Source: Paracoccus rhizosphaerae
GTDB lineage: Bacteria; Pseudomonadota; Alphaproteobacteria; Rhodobacterales; Rhodobacteraceae
NCBI RefSeq assembly: GCF_026162645.1
Contig: NZ_JAOTBE010000001.1
Coordinates: 1 to 64,000, forward strand
Direction of reading: 5' to 3'
DNA length: 64,000 nt
Part shown: positions 7,541 to 15,242 of the stretch, one piece after another
Layout of the letters: each line of letters opens with the position of its first letter
How positions within the stretch are numbered: position 1 is the first letter of the stretch
The notes under the pieces: generated by a model
What the model saw: only the letters and a program-made list of their open reading frames with translations
What the model was told of the DNA's origin: nothing
The model's database searches: none
Program-made: the position numbers and the translations under genes

Positions 7541-9460
7541 ATGACCGACAGACCCAAGACTCCGCTGCTGGACCGCGTGTCCCTGCCCTCCGACCTCAAG
7601 GCGCTCAGCGACTTCGACCTCGGCCGGCTGGCCGACGAATTGCGGGCCGAGACGATCAGCGCAGTCAGCGTGACCGGCGGCCATCTGGGGGCCGGCCTGG
7701 GTGTGGTCGAACTGACGGTCGCGCTGCACGCGGTCTTCGACACGCCGCGCGACAAGATCATCTGGGACGTGGGCCACCAGTGCTATCCTCACAAGATCCT
7801 GACCGGGCGGCGCGATCGCATCCGCACATTGCGGATGGGCGGCGGGCTGGCCGGGTTCACCAAGCGCGCCGAGAGCCCCTTTGACCCGTTCGGGGCGGGC
7901 CACAGCTCGACCTCGATCTCGGCGGCGCTGGGATTCGCGACGGCGCGCGACCTCGGCGGCGATCCGGGCGATGCCGTGGCCGTCATCGGCGACGGCGCCA
8001 TGAGCGCGGGCATGGCTTACGAGGCGCTGAACAACGCCGGCCACGAGGGGCGGCGCCTGTTCGTGATCCTGAACGACAACGAGATGTCGATCGCTCCTCC
8101 GGTCGGTGCGATGTCGTCCTATCTGACCCGCCTTTACGCGGGCGGCCCGTTCCAGGAGCTGAAGGCCGTGGCCAAGGGCGCCGTCGGCATGCTGCCCGAC
8201 GCCCTGCAGGAGGGCGCCCGCCGCGCCAAGGAAATGCTGAAGGGCATGGCCATCGGCGGCACCCTTTTCGAAGAGCTGGGCTTTTCCTACATCGGCCCCG
8301 TCGACGGGCATGACATGGAACAGTTGCTACCCCTGCTGCGCACCGTGCGCGCGCGCGCCGACGGGCCGGTGCTGATCCACGTGGTAACCCGGAAGGGCAA
8401 GGGCTATGGTCCCGCCGAAAGCGCCGCCGACCGCGGGCATGCGACCGGCAAGTTCGACGTCGTGACCGGCGTGCAGGCCAAGGCCAAGTCGAACGCGCCC
8501 AGCTATACCAGCGTCTTCGCCAAGGCGCTGATCGACGAGGCGTCGCGCGACGACCGCATCCTGGGCATCACCGCGGCCATGCCGGACGGCACCGGCCTGA
8601 AGCAGTTCGCCCAACGCTTCCCGCGTCGCTGTTTTGACGTAGGGATCGCCGAACAGCACGCGGTGACCTTCTCGGCCGGGCTGGCGGCCGGGGGAATGAA
8701 ACCCTTCTGCGCGATCTACTCGACCTTCCTGCAGCGCGGATACGACCAGGTCGTCCATGACGTGGCGGTGCAGGGGCTGCCGGTCCGCTTCGCCATCGAC
8801 CGTGCCGGACTGGTGGGGCAGGACGGTCCGACCCATTCCGGCGCCTACGACATCGCCTTCCTCGCGAACCTGCCCGGCTTCGTGGTCATGGCCGCCGCCG
8901 ACGAGGCGGAGCTGGTCCACATGGTCGCCACGGCTGCCGCCCATGACAGCGGTCCCATCGCCTTCCGTTTTCCGCGGGGCGAAGGCACCGGCGTCGAGAT
9001 GCCGGAACGCGGCCAGGTTCTGCCCATCGGCAAGGGCCGCATGATCGCCGAGGGCAAGGGCGTCGCGATCCTGTCCTTCGGAACCCGCCTGTCCGAGGTG
9101 ATGACCGCGCGCGAGGCGCTGATGGCGCGGGGCATCACGCCCACCGTGGCCGATGCACGATTTGCCAAGCCGCTGGACAGGGACCTTGTCCTGAAGCTTG
9201 CCAGCGACCACGACGCGCTGATCACCATTGAGGAGGGCGCAGTCGGCGGCTTTGGCAGCCATGTCGCGCAGCTTCTGGCCGAGGAGGGGGTTTTCGACCA
9301 TGGCCTGCGTTTCCGGTCGATGGTCCTGCCCGATGCCTTCGTCGATCACGATGCGCCGCGTGCCATGTATGACACCTCGGCGCTGAACGCCCAGCATATC
9401 GAGGACAAGGTCCTGTCGGTCCTCGGCGTCGAGCAGCTGGAAAGCCGCCGCGGCACCTGA
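7541..9460 (+). CDS. dxs: 1-deoxy-D-xylulose-5-phosphate synthase
   Basis: Thiamine-diphosphate enzyme joining pyruvate and glyceraldehyde 3-phosphate, the first step of the MEP isoprenoid pathway. The 639 residues carry [17 protein letters not shown] and [16 protein letters not shown] at the N-terminus, the ThDP motif [17 protein letters not shown], the central pyrimidine-domain segment [18 protein letters not shown], and a C-terminal transketolase-like domain with [13 protein letters not shown]. The ATG follows GAAGGAGGG at a good distance. It ends the HDAC-xseB-ispA-dxs run and converges on fliP. Confidence 0.96.
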   Translation: MTDRPKTPLLDRVSLPSDLKALSDFDLGRLADELRAETISAVSVTGGHLGAGLGVVELTVALHAVFDTPRDKIIWDVGHQCYPHKILTGRRDRIRTLRMGGGLAGFTKRAESPFDPFGAGHSSTSISAALGFATARDLGGDPGDAVAVIGDGAMSAGMAYEALNNAGHEGRRLFVILNDNEMSIAPPVGAMSSYLTRLYAGGPFQELKAVAKGAVGMLPDALQEGARRAKEMLKGMAIGGTLFEELGFSYIGPVDGHDMEQLLPLLRTVRARADGPVLIHVVTRKGKGYGPAESAADRGHATGKFDVVTGVQAKAKSNAPSYTSVFAKALIDEASRDDRILGITAAMPDGTGLKQFAQRFPRRCFDVGIAEQHAVTFSAGLAAGGMKPFCAIYSTFLQRGYDQVVHDVAVQGLPVRFAIDRAGLVGQDGPTHSGAYDIAFLANLPGFVVMAAADEAELVHMVATAAAHDSGPIAFRFPRGEGTGVEMPERGQVLPIGKGRMIAEGKGVAILSFGTRLSEVMTAREALMARGITPTVADARFAKPLDRDLVLKLASDHDALITIEEGAVGGFGSHVAQLLAEEGVFDHGLRFRSMVLPDAFVDHDAPRAMYDTSALNAQHIEDKVLSVLGVEQLESRRGT

Positions 9461-9468
9461 GTACCGGC

Positions 9469-9521
9469 GGCTGGCTGGCGACCATCAAGGCGCTTTCGAT
9501 CTTCGCTGGTGCCAGTCAGCC
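9469..9521. terminator. possible bidirectional terminator between dxs and fliP
   Basis: An 11-bp inverted repeat (9469-9479 with 9511-9521, one G-T pair) spans the convergent gap and overlaps the end of fliP. The 31-nt loop and lack of a T-run make it a weak candidate. Confidence 0.3.
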
Positions 9522-10217
9522 ATAGCTGCGCACGAGCGCGTTGGCGATCATGCCCCAGCCGTCGACGACGACGAAGAAGGCCAGCTTGAAGGGAAGCGAC
9601 ACGACGACCGGCGGCAGCATCATCATCCCCATCGACATCAGGACGGCCGACACGACCAGGTCGATGATCAGGAAGGGCAGGGCGACCAGGAACCCGATCT
9701 CGAAGGCGCGCTGTATCTCGGACAGCATGAAGGACGGGATCAGGACCGACAGACGGTCGGCTGCGCCGGCGCCGGGAGCGACCTCGGCCAGGGCGGCCAG
9801 CGTGTCCGGGTCGGTTCGTGCCGCCATGAAGCCCTGGAAGGGGACGATGCCGCGCTCGAACGCTTCGGCGATGCCGATCTGGCCCTGCTGCAGCGGAACG
9901 GCGGCGACCTGCCAGGCCTCGCGGAAGACGGGGTCCATGATGAACCAGGTCAGGAAGATCGACAGGCTGACGATCAGCATGTTCGGCGGCGACTGCTGCA
10001 GGCCGATCGCCTGCCTCAGGATCGACAGGACCGTCACGATGAACGGAAACGCCGTCACCATGATCGCGATGCCGGGCGCCAGTGACAGCGCCGTTAGTCC
10101 CACGACCAGCAAGACCGCGTTCTCGCCCAACCCGTCGCCCAGGACGTTACCCAGGTCCTGTGCCTGGGCCGCGGCCGGCAACAGCGCGCCGGCCAGCAGG
10201 ATCGCGATGCGGATCAC
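9516..10217 (-). CDS. fliP: flagellar export gate protein FliP
   Basis: Inner-membrane component of the flagellar type III export gate (FliP-FliQ-FliR). The protein has a cleavable-looking signal (first ~19 residues, ending AAAQAQ). Family motifs follow: VVGLTALSLAPGIAIMVTAFPF, then LSILRQAIGLQQSPPN and the C-terminal SFMLSEIQRAFEIGF ... VLMSMGMMMLPP. The 233 residues are family length. Its start overlaps the fliN stop, and it is the last gene of the fliF-fliH-fliN-fliP operon. fliQ is absent from this cluster. Confidence 0.95.
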   Translation of the reverse strand: MIRIAILLAGALLPAAAQAQDLGNVLGDGLGENAVLLVVGLTALSLAPGIAIMVTAFPFIVTVLSILRQAIGLQQSPPNMLIVSLSIFLTWFIMDPVFREAWQVAAVPLQQGQIGIAEAFERGIVPFQGFMAARTDPDTLAALAEVAPGAGAADRLSVLIPSFMLSEIQRAFEIGFLVALPFLIIDLVVSAVLMSMGMMMLPPVVVSLPFKLAFFVVVDGWGMIANALVRSYG

Positions 10218-10471
10218 GCCGCGCCCGTGGTGCCGACGACGCGGACGCAGAGGCGGTCCTCGGTCGTGCCGTCGCCGGTCAGTTCGCCGCGCGCGATGAC
10301 CTTGTCGCCGATGCAGATCTCGACCCCGTCCTCGATGGCCTGGTCGAGAACGAGGACGTCGTCGGGCCGCAGTGCAGACAGTTGGGCCACCGTCTGGCGG
10401 GTGCGGCCAAGCCGGATGGTAACCTCAACCTGGATGTTGTCGGTGTCGATCAGGTGCTTTAGTGCGTCCAT
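10214..10471 (-). CDS. fliN: flagellar motor switch protein FliN
   Basis: 85-residue SpoA-domain protein of the C-ring: DNIQVEVTIRLGRTRQTVAQL, then RPDDVLVLDQ and GDKVIARGEL, the conserved dimerising fold. It is shorter than enterobacterial FliN, with only the SpoA core and no N-terminal extension, which is common in alphaproteobacteria. It overlaps fliH (13 bp) and fliP (4 bp), indicating coupled translation. The other C-ring genes fliM and fliG are not in this window. Confidence 0.88.
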   Translation of the reverse strand: MDALKHLIDTDNIQVEVTIRLGRTRQTVAQLSALRPDDVLVLDQAIEDGVEICIGDKVIARGELTGDGTTEDRLCVRVVGTTGAA

Positions 10472-11034
10472 GGGGTCTGGTCCTCGTCGATTTCTTCAAG
10501 AAGGGCGCGGATGTCCTGCGCGATAGTTTCGGGAGTGATTTCGATCCGCCCGCCCTGCAGCGTCACGACGATCCGGTCGCTGGCGGCAGGTTCGATCTCG
10601 ATGCCGGTCAGGCCGGCATCGCCCAGGCAGCGGTCCACCAGCGCGCGCAGCCGATCCGAGCAGGCGATGCGCGCGGTCACAGGCTGGCTGCGCTGTGCAA
10701 GACGCATCAGCTCGGCCCGCAAGGTCTCTTCGAGCCGGCGGGAGGATGACGGCGGTGCAAGCAGATCGACGATCTGCGTCAGCAGGGGATAAAGCGCATC
10801 GACCGCCTCCTGGCGCAGCTGCTGGCGTCGGCTTTCATCGGCCGCAAGGCTTGTTGCCAGCCTCTCCAGCCCCGCCCCCAGGGACCGCAGGTCTGCGTCC
10901 TCGGCCTGAGCGCGCCCGTCGGCGCGCCCATCGGCATAGGCCTGGTCCAGATCTTCCTGCGTGAAGGTGACGACGGCGCCGCGATCCGTCAGCGCGTTCG
11001 AGAAGGATTCGAGTTTGAACATGGCCAAGCTCAA
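10459..11034 (-). CDS. fliH: FliH-like flagellar export regulator
   Basis: 191-residue acidic, helix-rich protein directly after fliF, in the position of FliH, the stator-like partner of the FliI ATPase. A Gly-spaced segment (AYADGRADGRAQAED) resembles the FliH glycine repeats. The C-terminal half (ARIACSDRLRALVDRCL ... RIEITPETIAQDI) fits the FliH/V-ATPase E-subunit fold. Sequence identity in this family is low, so position carries part of the call. The ATG at 11034 overlaps the fliF stop (ATGA). The fliI gene is not next to it. Confidence 0.65.
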   Translation of the reverse strand: MSLAMFKLESFSNALTDRGAVVTFTQEDLDQAYADGRADGRAQAEDADLRSLGAGLERLATSLAADESRRQQLRQEAVDALYPLLTQIVDLLAPPSSSRRLEETLRAELMRLAQRSQPVTARIACSDRLRALVDRCLGDAGLTGIEIEPAASDRIVVTLQGGRIEITPETIAQDIRALLEEIDEDQTPWTH

Positions 11035-12665
11035 TTTGCGCTCTCCTTGTTGTCGATCCAGCCCGAGAGGATCTTCACGCTTTCGTCACGGCGTTCCTTC
11101 ATCATCTCCTTCAGCCGCGCGACAGGATCGGCATTGGTCAGCGCCGGCATATCCAGGCCGGGAAACTCGATCGGGACGATCCGCGGGTTGTCGGGCGAGG
11201 GTTCGTCGTCAGCGATGGTGCCGGTCAGCCCGCCCATCATGGGCGGCATGGGCGGCAGGCTGTTGTCCAGCATCGGGGTCTGCGGGGCGGCCCGGGCGCG
11301 CAGGACCGGGCGCAGCACCGCGAAGATCGCAGCCAGGGCGAACAGGCCGATCAGCGCGATGCGCAGCAGGTCGTTCAAGGCCAGCCGGTCCAGCAGGTCG
11401 GGCTTGGCCAGGGTGCCGCTTTCGCCAAGCGTGGCGAAGGGCAGCGACTTGACGGTGATAAGGTCGCCCCTGGTCTGGTCGAAGCCGACCGCCGACGCCA
11501 CCAACTCGCGCAGCGTCTCGAGCTCGGCCTCGGGGCGGGGCATCAGCACCGTCTGACCCTCGGCATCGACCTGCGGCGTGCCGTTGACCAGGACAGCGAC
11601 GGTCAGGCGGCGCGTCTCTCCGGGTTGGCGCTGGACTTCGCGCGTCAGGCGGCTGACCTCGTAGTTGGACTGGCTGCGGTTTTCCGACCGCGCGCTCTGG
11701 CTGGTGTCGCCCGGCTGCTCCTCGGCGTCGGGAAGGTTCGACGCGGCCGTGACGGCCCCCGTGCCGGTCGAATTGCTCTCGTCCGTGGTCTCTTCGGTCA
11801 CGGTCGAGATCAGCGCCCGCTGTTCAGGATCGAAGCGCTGCTCGGTCAGCAGTTCGGTCTCGGTGGCGACGTCCAGGTTCAACTCCACGATGGCGTTGCC
11901 GATGCCGACATGCGGCTCCAGGATCCGCTCGACGTTGCGCTTCATCTCGGCGGCGCGGTCGGCGCCCGTCCGGTCCTCTGACGCGGCAACGATACCCCGC
12001 TGCGAATCAATCACCGTCACGCGTTCGGGTTGCATTCCGGGTACGCCCGACGAAATCAGGAACCGCAGCGACGATGCCTGTTCGCGAGAGATCGGCTCGC
12101 CGTTGGTGGTCAGGGTGACCGAAGCGCTGCCGTTCTGGTCGCGGCGGTAACCGCGCCCGTTCTCGACCGCCAGGTGCACGCGGGCCGTCTGCACGTTCGG
12201 CAGGGCCAGGATGGTGCGTGCCAGTTCACCCTCCTTCGCGCGCCAATAGGCGGCGTCGAACATCTGCGACGTCGTGCCAAAGCCCGACATCCCGTCCAGC
12301 AGCTCGTATCCAGTGCTGCTGGCAGCAGGCAGCCCCTGCGCGGCAAGGTCCATGCGCAGACGGTCGCGCTGATCCGCATCGACATAGATCGAATCTCCCC
12401 GAACCTCGTAGGGGATGCCCGCGCGCTCGATCCCGGCGATCACCTCGCCTGCCTGGGCCGCGTCGAGGCCGCCATAGATCAGGGTCATGCTGGGGCGGCT
12501 GGCCATCCAGCCGAACCCGGCGATCACCAGGAAGGTGCCCAGGAAGGCCGCCCCCAGGATCAGGCGCTGTTGAGAGCTTCGCTCATTCCAGTAGTCCTGC
12601 AGTTTTTGCAAAACGGTCCCCTTTTCGAATCGGCGCGTCGTGGTCGTCTGGCCCCGAAATGACAT
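11031..12665 (-). CDS. fliF: flagellar MS-ring protein FliF
   Basis: Forms the basal-body MS ring in the inner membrane. There is a transmembrane helix near residues 38-55, then periplasmic ring-building motifs (SMTLIYGGLDAAQAGEVI, QGLPAASSTGYELLD, ALPNVQTARVHLAV), a Ser/Thr/Gln-rich low-complexity region, a second membrane helix around 435-455 and the cytoplasmic FliG-binding tail. The listed ATG has a weak ribosome site. An in-frame TTG at 12611 sits just after AAAAGGGGA and would give a 526-residue protein starting at LQKLQDYW, closer to relatives; either start is possible. First gene of the leftward operon, divergent from fliL. Confidence 0.93.
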   Translation of the reverse strand: MSFRGQTTTTRRFEKGTVLQKLQDYWNERSSQQRLILGAAFLGTFLVIAGFGWMASRPSMTLIYGGLDAAQAGEVIAGIERAGIPYEVRGDSIYVDADQRDRLRMDLAAQGLPAASSTGYELLDGMSGFGTTSQMFDAAYWRAKEGELARTILALPNVQTARVHLAVENGRGYRRDQNGSASVTLTTNGEPISREQASSLRFLISSGVPGMQPERVTVIDSQRGIVAASEDRTGADRAAEMKRNVERILEPHVGIGNAIVELNLDVATETELLTEQRFDPEQRALISTVTEETTDESNSTGTGAVTAASNLPDAEEQPGDTSQSARSENRSQSNYEVSRLTREVQRQPGETRRLTVAVLVNGTPQVDAEGQTVLMPRPEAELETLRELVASAVGFDQTRGDLITVKSLPFATLGESGTLAKPDLLDRLALNDLLRIALIGLFALAAIFAVLRPVLRARAAPQTPMLDNSLPPMPPMMGGLTGTIADDEPSPDNPRIVPIEFPGLDMPALTNADPVARLKEMMKERRDESVKILSGWIDNKESAN

Positions 12666-12673
12666 GTCCCATG

Positions 12674-12688
12674 TTAAGAATTGGTTAG
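12674..12688. promoter_or_regulatory. CtrA-type box between fliF and fliL
   Basis: TTAA-N7-TTAG at 12674-12688 matches the CtrA consensus TTAA-N7-TTAA at 7 of 8 positions. It lies in the ~65-bp gap between the divergent fliF and fliL operons. CtrA controls flagellar genes in many alphaproteobacteria, so one site could serve both operons. The regulator gene itself is not in the window. Confidence 0.5.
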
Positions 12689-12730
12689 TCGCATCCTGAT
12701 ATTTCCGTCTTGTCAGGACGGAGAATCACG

Positions 12731-13207
12731 ATGACCGACGCTGCGGCAGCGCCAGCCGAAAAGGCGCCTGGAAAGAAGGGCTTGCTTATCACGCTGGCGG
12801 CGACGCTGGTGCTGGGCGGGGCGGCCTTCGGCTCGACCTACCTGGGGATCTGGTCGCCTGCCGGGATGCTGACCGGCTCGCCCGCGAAAGAAGCTTCGGC
12901 CGAGCATCATGCGGTCGTCTTCATCGACGTGCCGAAGGTCGAGATCGTCATTCCCGGCGGCCGCGCCCGCAGCATGGTCCTGTCGGCCACGATCGAGACC
13001 GACAGCGCCCACAAGGCCGCGGTCACGCACCTGATGCCGCGCGTTTCCGACGCCTTCACGACCTTCCTCTCGGGCGTCGATCCGGCGGCCTATGACAAGC
13101 GCGGCGTGCTCGAGGTGATCCGGGCCGAGCTGGTGACCCGGACGCGTTATGTCCTGGGCGAGGAACCGGTCAAGGACCTACTGATCACGGAGTTTCGTTT
13201 CAAATGA
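12731..13207 (+). CDS. fliL: flagellar basal body-associated protein FliL
   Basis: 158-residue single-pass membrane protein: basic N-terminus, membrane helix about residues 20-40 (LLITLAATLVLGGAAFGSTYL), then a periplasmic FliL domain ending in the conserved LITEFRFK. FliL surrounds the stator and supports motor torque. I placed the start at the ATG at 12731 after GGACGGAGA. It heads the rightward flagellar operon and overlaps the next gene by ATGA. Confidence 0.9.
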   Translation: MTDAAAAPAEKAPGKKGLLITLAATLVLGGAAFGSTYLGIWSPAGMLTGSPAKEASAEHHAVVFIDVPKVEIVIPGGRARSMVLSATIETDSAHKAAVTHLMPRVSDAFTTFLSGVDPAAYDKRGVLEVIRAELVTRTRYVLGEEPVKDLLITEFRFK

Positions 13208-13551
13208 CGGTGGAACATCTGATGCAGGCCCTGCTGCTGGTCGCCTGCGTGGGCTTGGGCGGCTTTTGCCTGATGCTGGGGCGCCGGTTGCGCAAGCTGA
13301 ACGACCTGGAAAGCGGTCTCGGCGGCGCGATTGCGATCATGGCGGCCGAGGTCGACCGGCTTGAACGCGCCATCCGGCAGGCCCGCGACGAAGCGACGGC
13401 CGCCAGCCAGTCCCTGGGCGAGGAAATCGAGACCGCGCGCCGCGAGCGTGCCATCTGGGACCTGCGCCAGCGCATCGGTGCCGCCGCGGCCGAGGCGCCG
13501 CAGGCGTCCGGCCGGCGGCTGCGCAAGCGCGCGGGGCTGACCGATGTCTAA
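13204..13551 (+). CDS. small membrane protein of the flagellar operon (DUF6468-like)
   Basis: 115 residues: one N-terminal membrane helix (about 6-26), then a long helical, charged coiled-coil-like tail (LERAIRQARDEATAA...). Placement between fliL and motE, size and topology resemble the DUF6468 proteins seen beside flagellar genes in alphaproteobacteria. Its function is unknown. It overlaps fliL by 4 bp and motE by 8 bp, so it is translated with them. Confidence 0.7.
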   Translation: MTVEHLMQALLLVACVGLGGFCLMLGRRLRKLNDLESGLGGAIAIMAAEVDRLERAIRQARDEATAASQSLGEEIETARRERAIWDLRQRIGAAAAEAPQASGRRLRKRAGLTDV

Positions 13552-14089
13552 ACCCCTGCTGCCGGTCCTGACGCTAATGTTCGCCCTTCCCGCCGCCGCA
13601 TTGCTGTGGAAAGGCCAGGACATCGCCAGTTCTTTCGCCGCCGTCGCGGCCGCGCCCGAGGATCTGCTGGAGGGGTGCCGCGACGTTCCCGAAGCGGTCG
13701 CCCTGGCGGAGGAGCTTCGCGACCGCGCCCTGCGGATCGAACGCTACATGCAGGACATCGACGCCCGCAAGGCAGAGCTTGCGACCGCCGAGGCGACCCT
13801 GAGCGAGCGTCTGAAGGAGTTGCGGGCGCAGAAGGACAAGCTTGGCGCCGTCAGGGCTGGCGACACCGAGGCGGTGCGCACGGACATCGACCGTCTGATC
13901 GCCGTCTATGACCAGATGAAGCCGGCCGAGGCCGCGGCCGTCCTGACCAATCTTCCCGCCGATTTCGCCGCCGAGATCCTGATGAGGGTCCGCCCGGAAA
14001 CCGGCGCCCGCATCATCGCGGCCGTCGAACCCCGACAGGCCGCGCTGCTGACGGCCCAGATGGGCGCGCGCAGCGTCCGCACCCCATAA
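13544..14089 (+). CDS. MotE-like motility protein
   Basis: 181 residues with an N-terminal hydrophobic segment or signal (about 5-25), a central coiled coil (ALRIERYMQDIDARKAELA...) and a C-terminal MgtE-N-like domain (YDQMKPAEAAAVLTNLPADFAAEILMRV). This layout is that of MotE, a periplasmic chaperone of the motility protein MotC in rhizobia. The position directly before motA fits a stator-assembly role. No motB or motC homologue follows in the window. Confidence 0.78.
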   Translation: MSKPLLPVLTLMFALPAAALLWKGQDIASSFAAVAAAPEDLLEGCRDVPEAVALAEELRDRALRIERYMQDIDARKAELATAEATLSERLKELRAQKDKLGAVRAGDTEAVRTDIDRLIAVYDQMKPAEAAAVLTNLPADFAAEILMRVRPETGARIIAAVEPRQAALLTAQMGARSVRTP

Positions 14090-14100
14090 GGACAGACCCG

Positions 14101-14967
14101 ATGTTCGGTTTCATTGGAATATTCCTGACGCTCGCGATGGTGTTCGGCGGCTATATCCTTGCCGGCGGCAAGATGGGCGTCATCATGCACTCGCTGCCTT
14201 TCGAGATGATGATGATCATGGGTGCGGCCGTCGGGGCGTATCTGCTGGGCAACGACAGCCACGTCCTCAAGCACACGGTCAGCGGGCTGATCCGGGCGTT
14301 CAAGGGGCCGAAATGGACGGCGCAGGATCACCAGGACGTGCTGTGCCTGATGTTCCAGCTGCTCAAGATCGCACGAGAGAACCCGGTTGCGCTGGAACAG
14401 CATATCGAGGCACCGGGCGAGTCACCAATCTTTGGCGCCTATCCGAAGCTGGCCGCGGACCACAACATCGTCTCGCTGATCGCGGACACCCTGCGGTCGG
14501 CCAGCCTGAACTATGACGATCCCTACCAGGTCGAGGACATGCTGTCCCGCCGCATCGCGGTCCTGCGGGAGGAGGAGATGCATGTTCCCCACGCGCTTCA
14601 GAACATGGCGGATGCCCTTCCGGCACTGGGCATCGTCGCCGCCGTCCTGGGCGTGATCAAGACGATGGCCTCAATCGACCAGCCGCCCGCGGTGCTGGGT
14701 AAGATGATCGGCGGCGCGCTGGTCGGCACCTTTCTGGGCGTGTTCCTGTCCTATGGTTTCGTGGCCCCCTTGGCAAACCGGCTTGGCGGCGTTGTGAAGC
14801 AGGACCTAGGGTTCTATGATGTCGTCAAATCGGTGCTGATCGCCGGGCTGCACCAGCACGCAACGACCCTGTGCGTCGAGGTCGGCCGACAGGCGGTGCC
14901 CGAACATGTCCGCCCCAGCTTCGACGCACTGGAGGGTGCGCTGCGAGAGCTGAAGAAGGCCGCATGA
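14101..14967 (+). CDS. motA: flagellar stator protein MotA
   Basis: Proton-channel subunit of the flagellar stator. The 288 residues have four hydrophobic segments (about 3-22, 32-50, 168-188, 200-222). The cytoplasmic loop between the second and third carries RRIAVLREEEMH with the charged residues that contact FliG, and ALPALGIVAAVLGVIKTM is the classic third-helix motif with its proline. Partner motB is not here and must be elsewhere. ATGATG overlap with the next small gene. Confidence 0.95.
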   Translation: MFGFIGIFLTLAMVFGGYILAGGKMGVIMHSLPFEMMMIMGAAVGAYLLGNDSHVLKHTVSGLIRAFKGPKWTAQDHQDVLCLMFQLLKIARENPVALEQHIEAPGESPIFGAYPKLAADHNIVSLIADTLRSASLNYDDPYQVEDMLSRRIAVLREEEMHVPHALQNMADALPALGIVAAVLGVIKTMASIDQPPAVLGKMIGGALVGTFLGVFLSYGFVAPLANRLGGVVKQDLGFYDVVKSVLIAGLHQHATTLCVEVGRQAVPEHVRPSFDALEGALRELKKAA

Positions 14968-15242
14968 TGACCGGCATCGGCCTCCTGTTCCTGGTCGGCG
15001 CGCTGAACGCGGGGACCGTCGCGCAGGTCGACTTCGACCAGTTCACGGAAACCGCGTCGGGCTGGCTTCTGGCCGGGCAGGGACTGCCACGCGATTACCG
15101 TGTCATGCTGTTGCAGATGGACACGGCTGATCGCATCCGTGCCATTGCCTATCTGCGGCGGCTCGGCCTCATGACAGAACGTCCCTGGGGCATCGATGAC
15201 ATCCTGCGACCTGCGGCCACCAGAACGGAGCCACGTGAATGA
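14964..15242 (+). CDS. small hypothetical protein in the flagellar operon
   Basis: 92-residue protein starting MMTGIGLLFLVGALNAG, with a hydrophobic N-terminus that could be a signal or anchor. The soluble rest contains DQFTETASGWLL and MLLQMDTADRIRAIAYLRRLGL. I do not recognise a family. It is coupled on both sides: its start overlaps the motA stop and its stop overlaps the flhA ATG, so a flagellar role is likely but only inferred from position. Confidence 0.75.
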   Translation: MMTGIGLLFLVGALNAGTVAQVDFDQFTETASGWLLAGQGLPRDYRVMLLQMDTADRIRAIAYLRRLGLMTERPWGIDDILRPAATRTEPRE

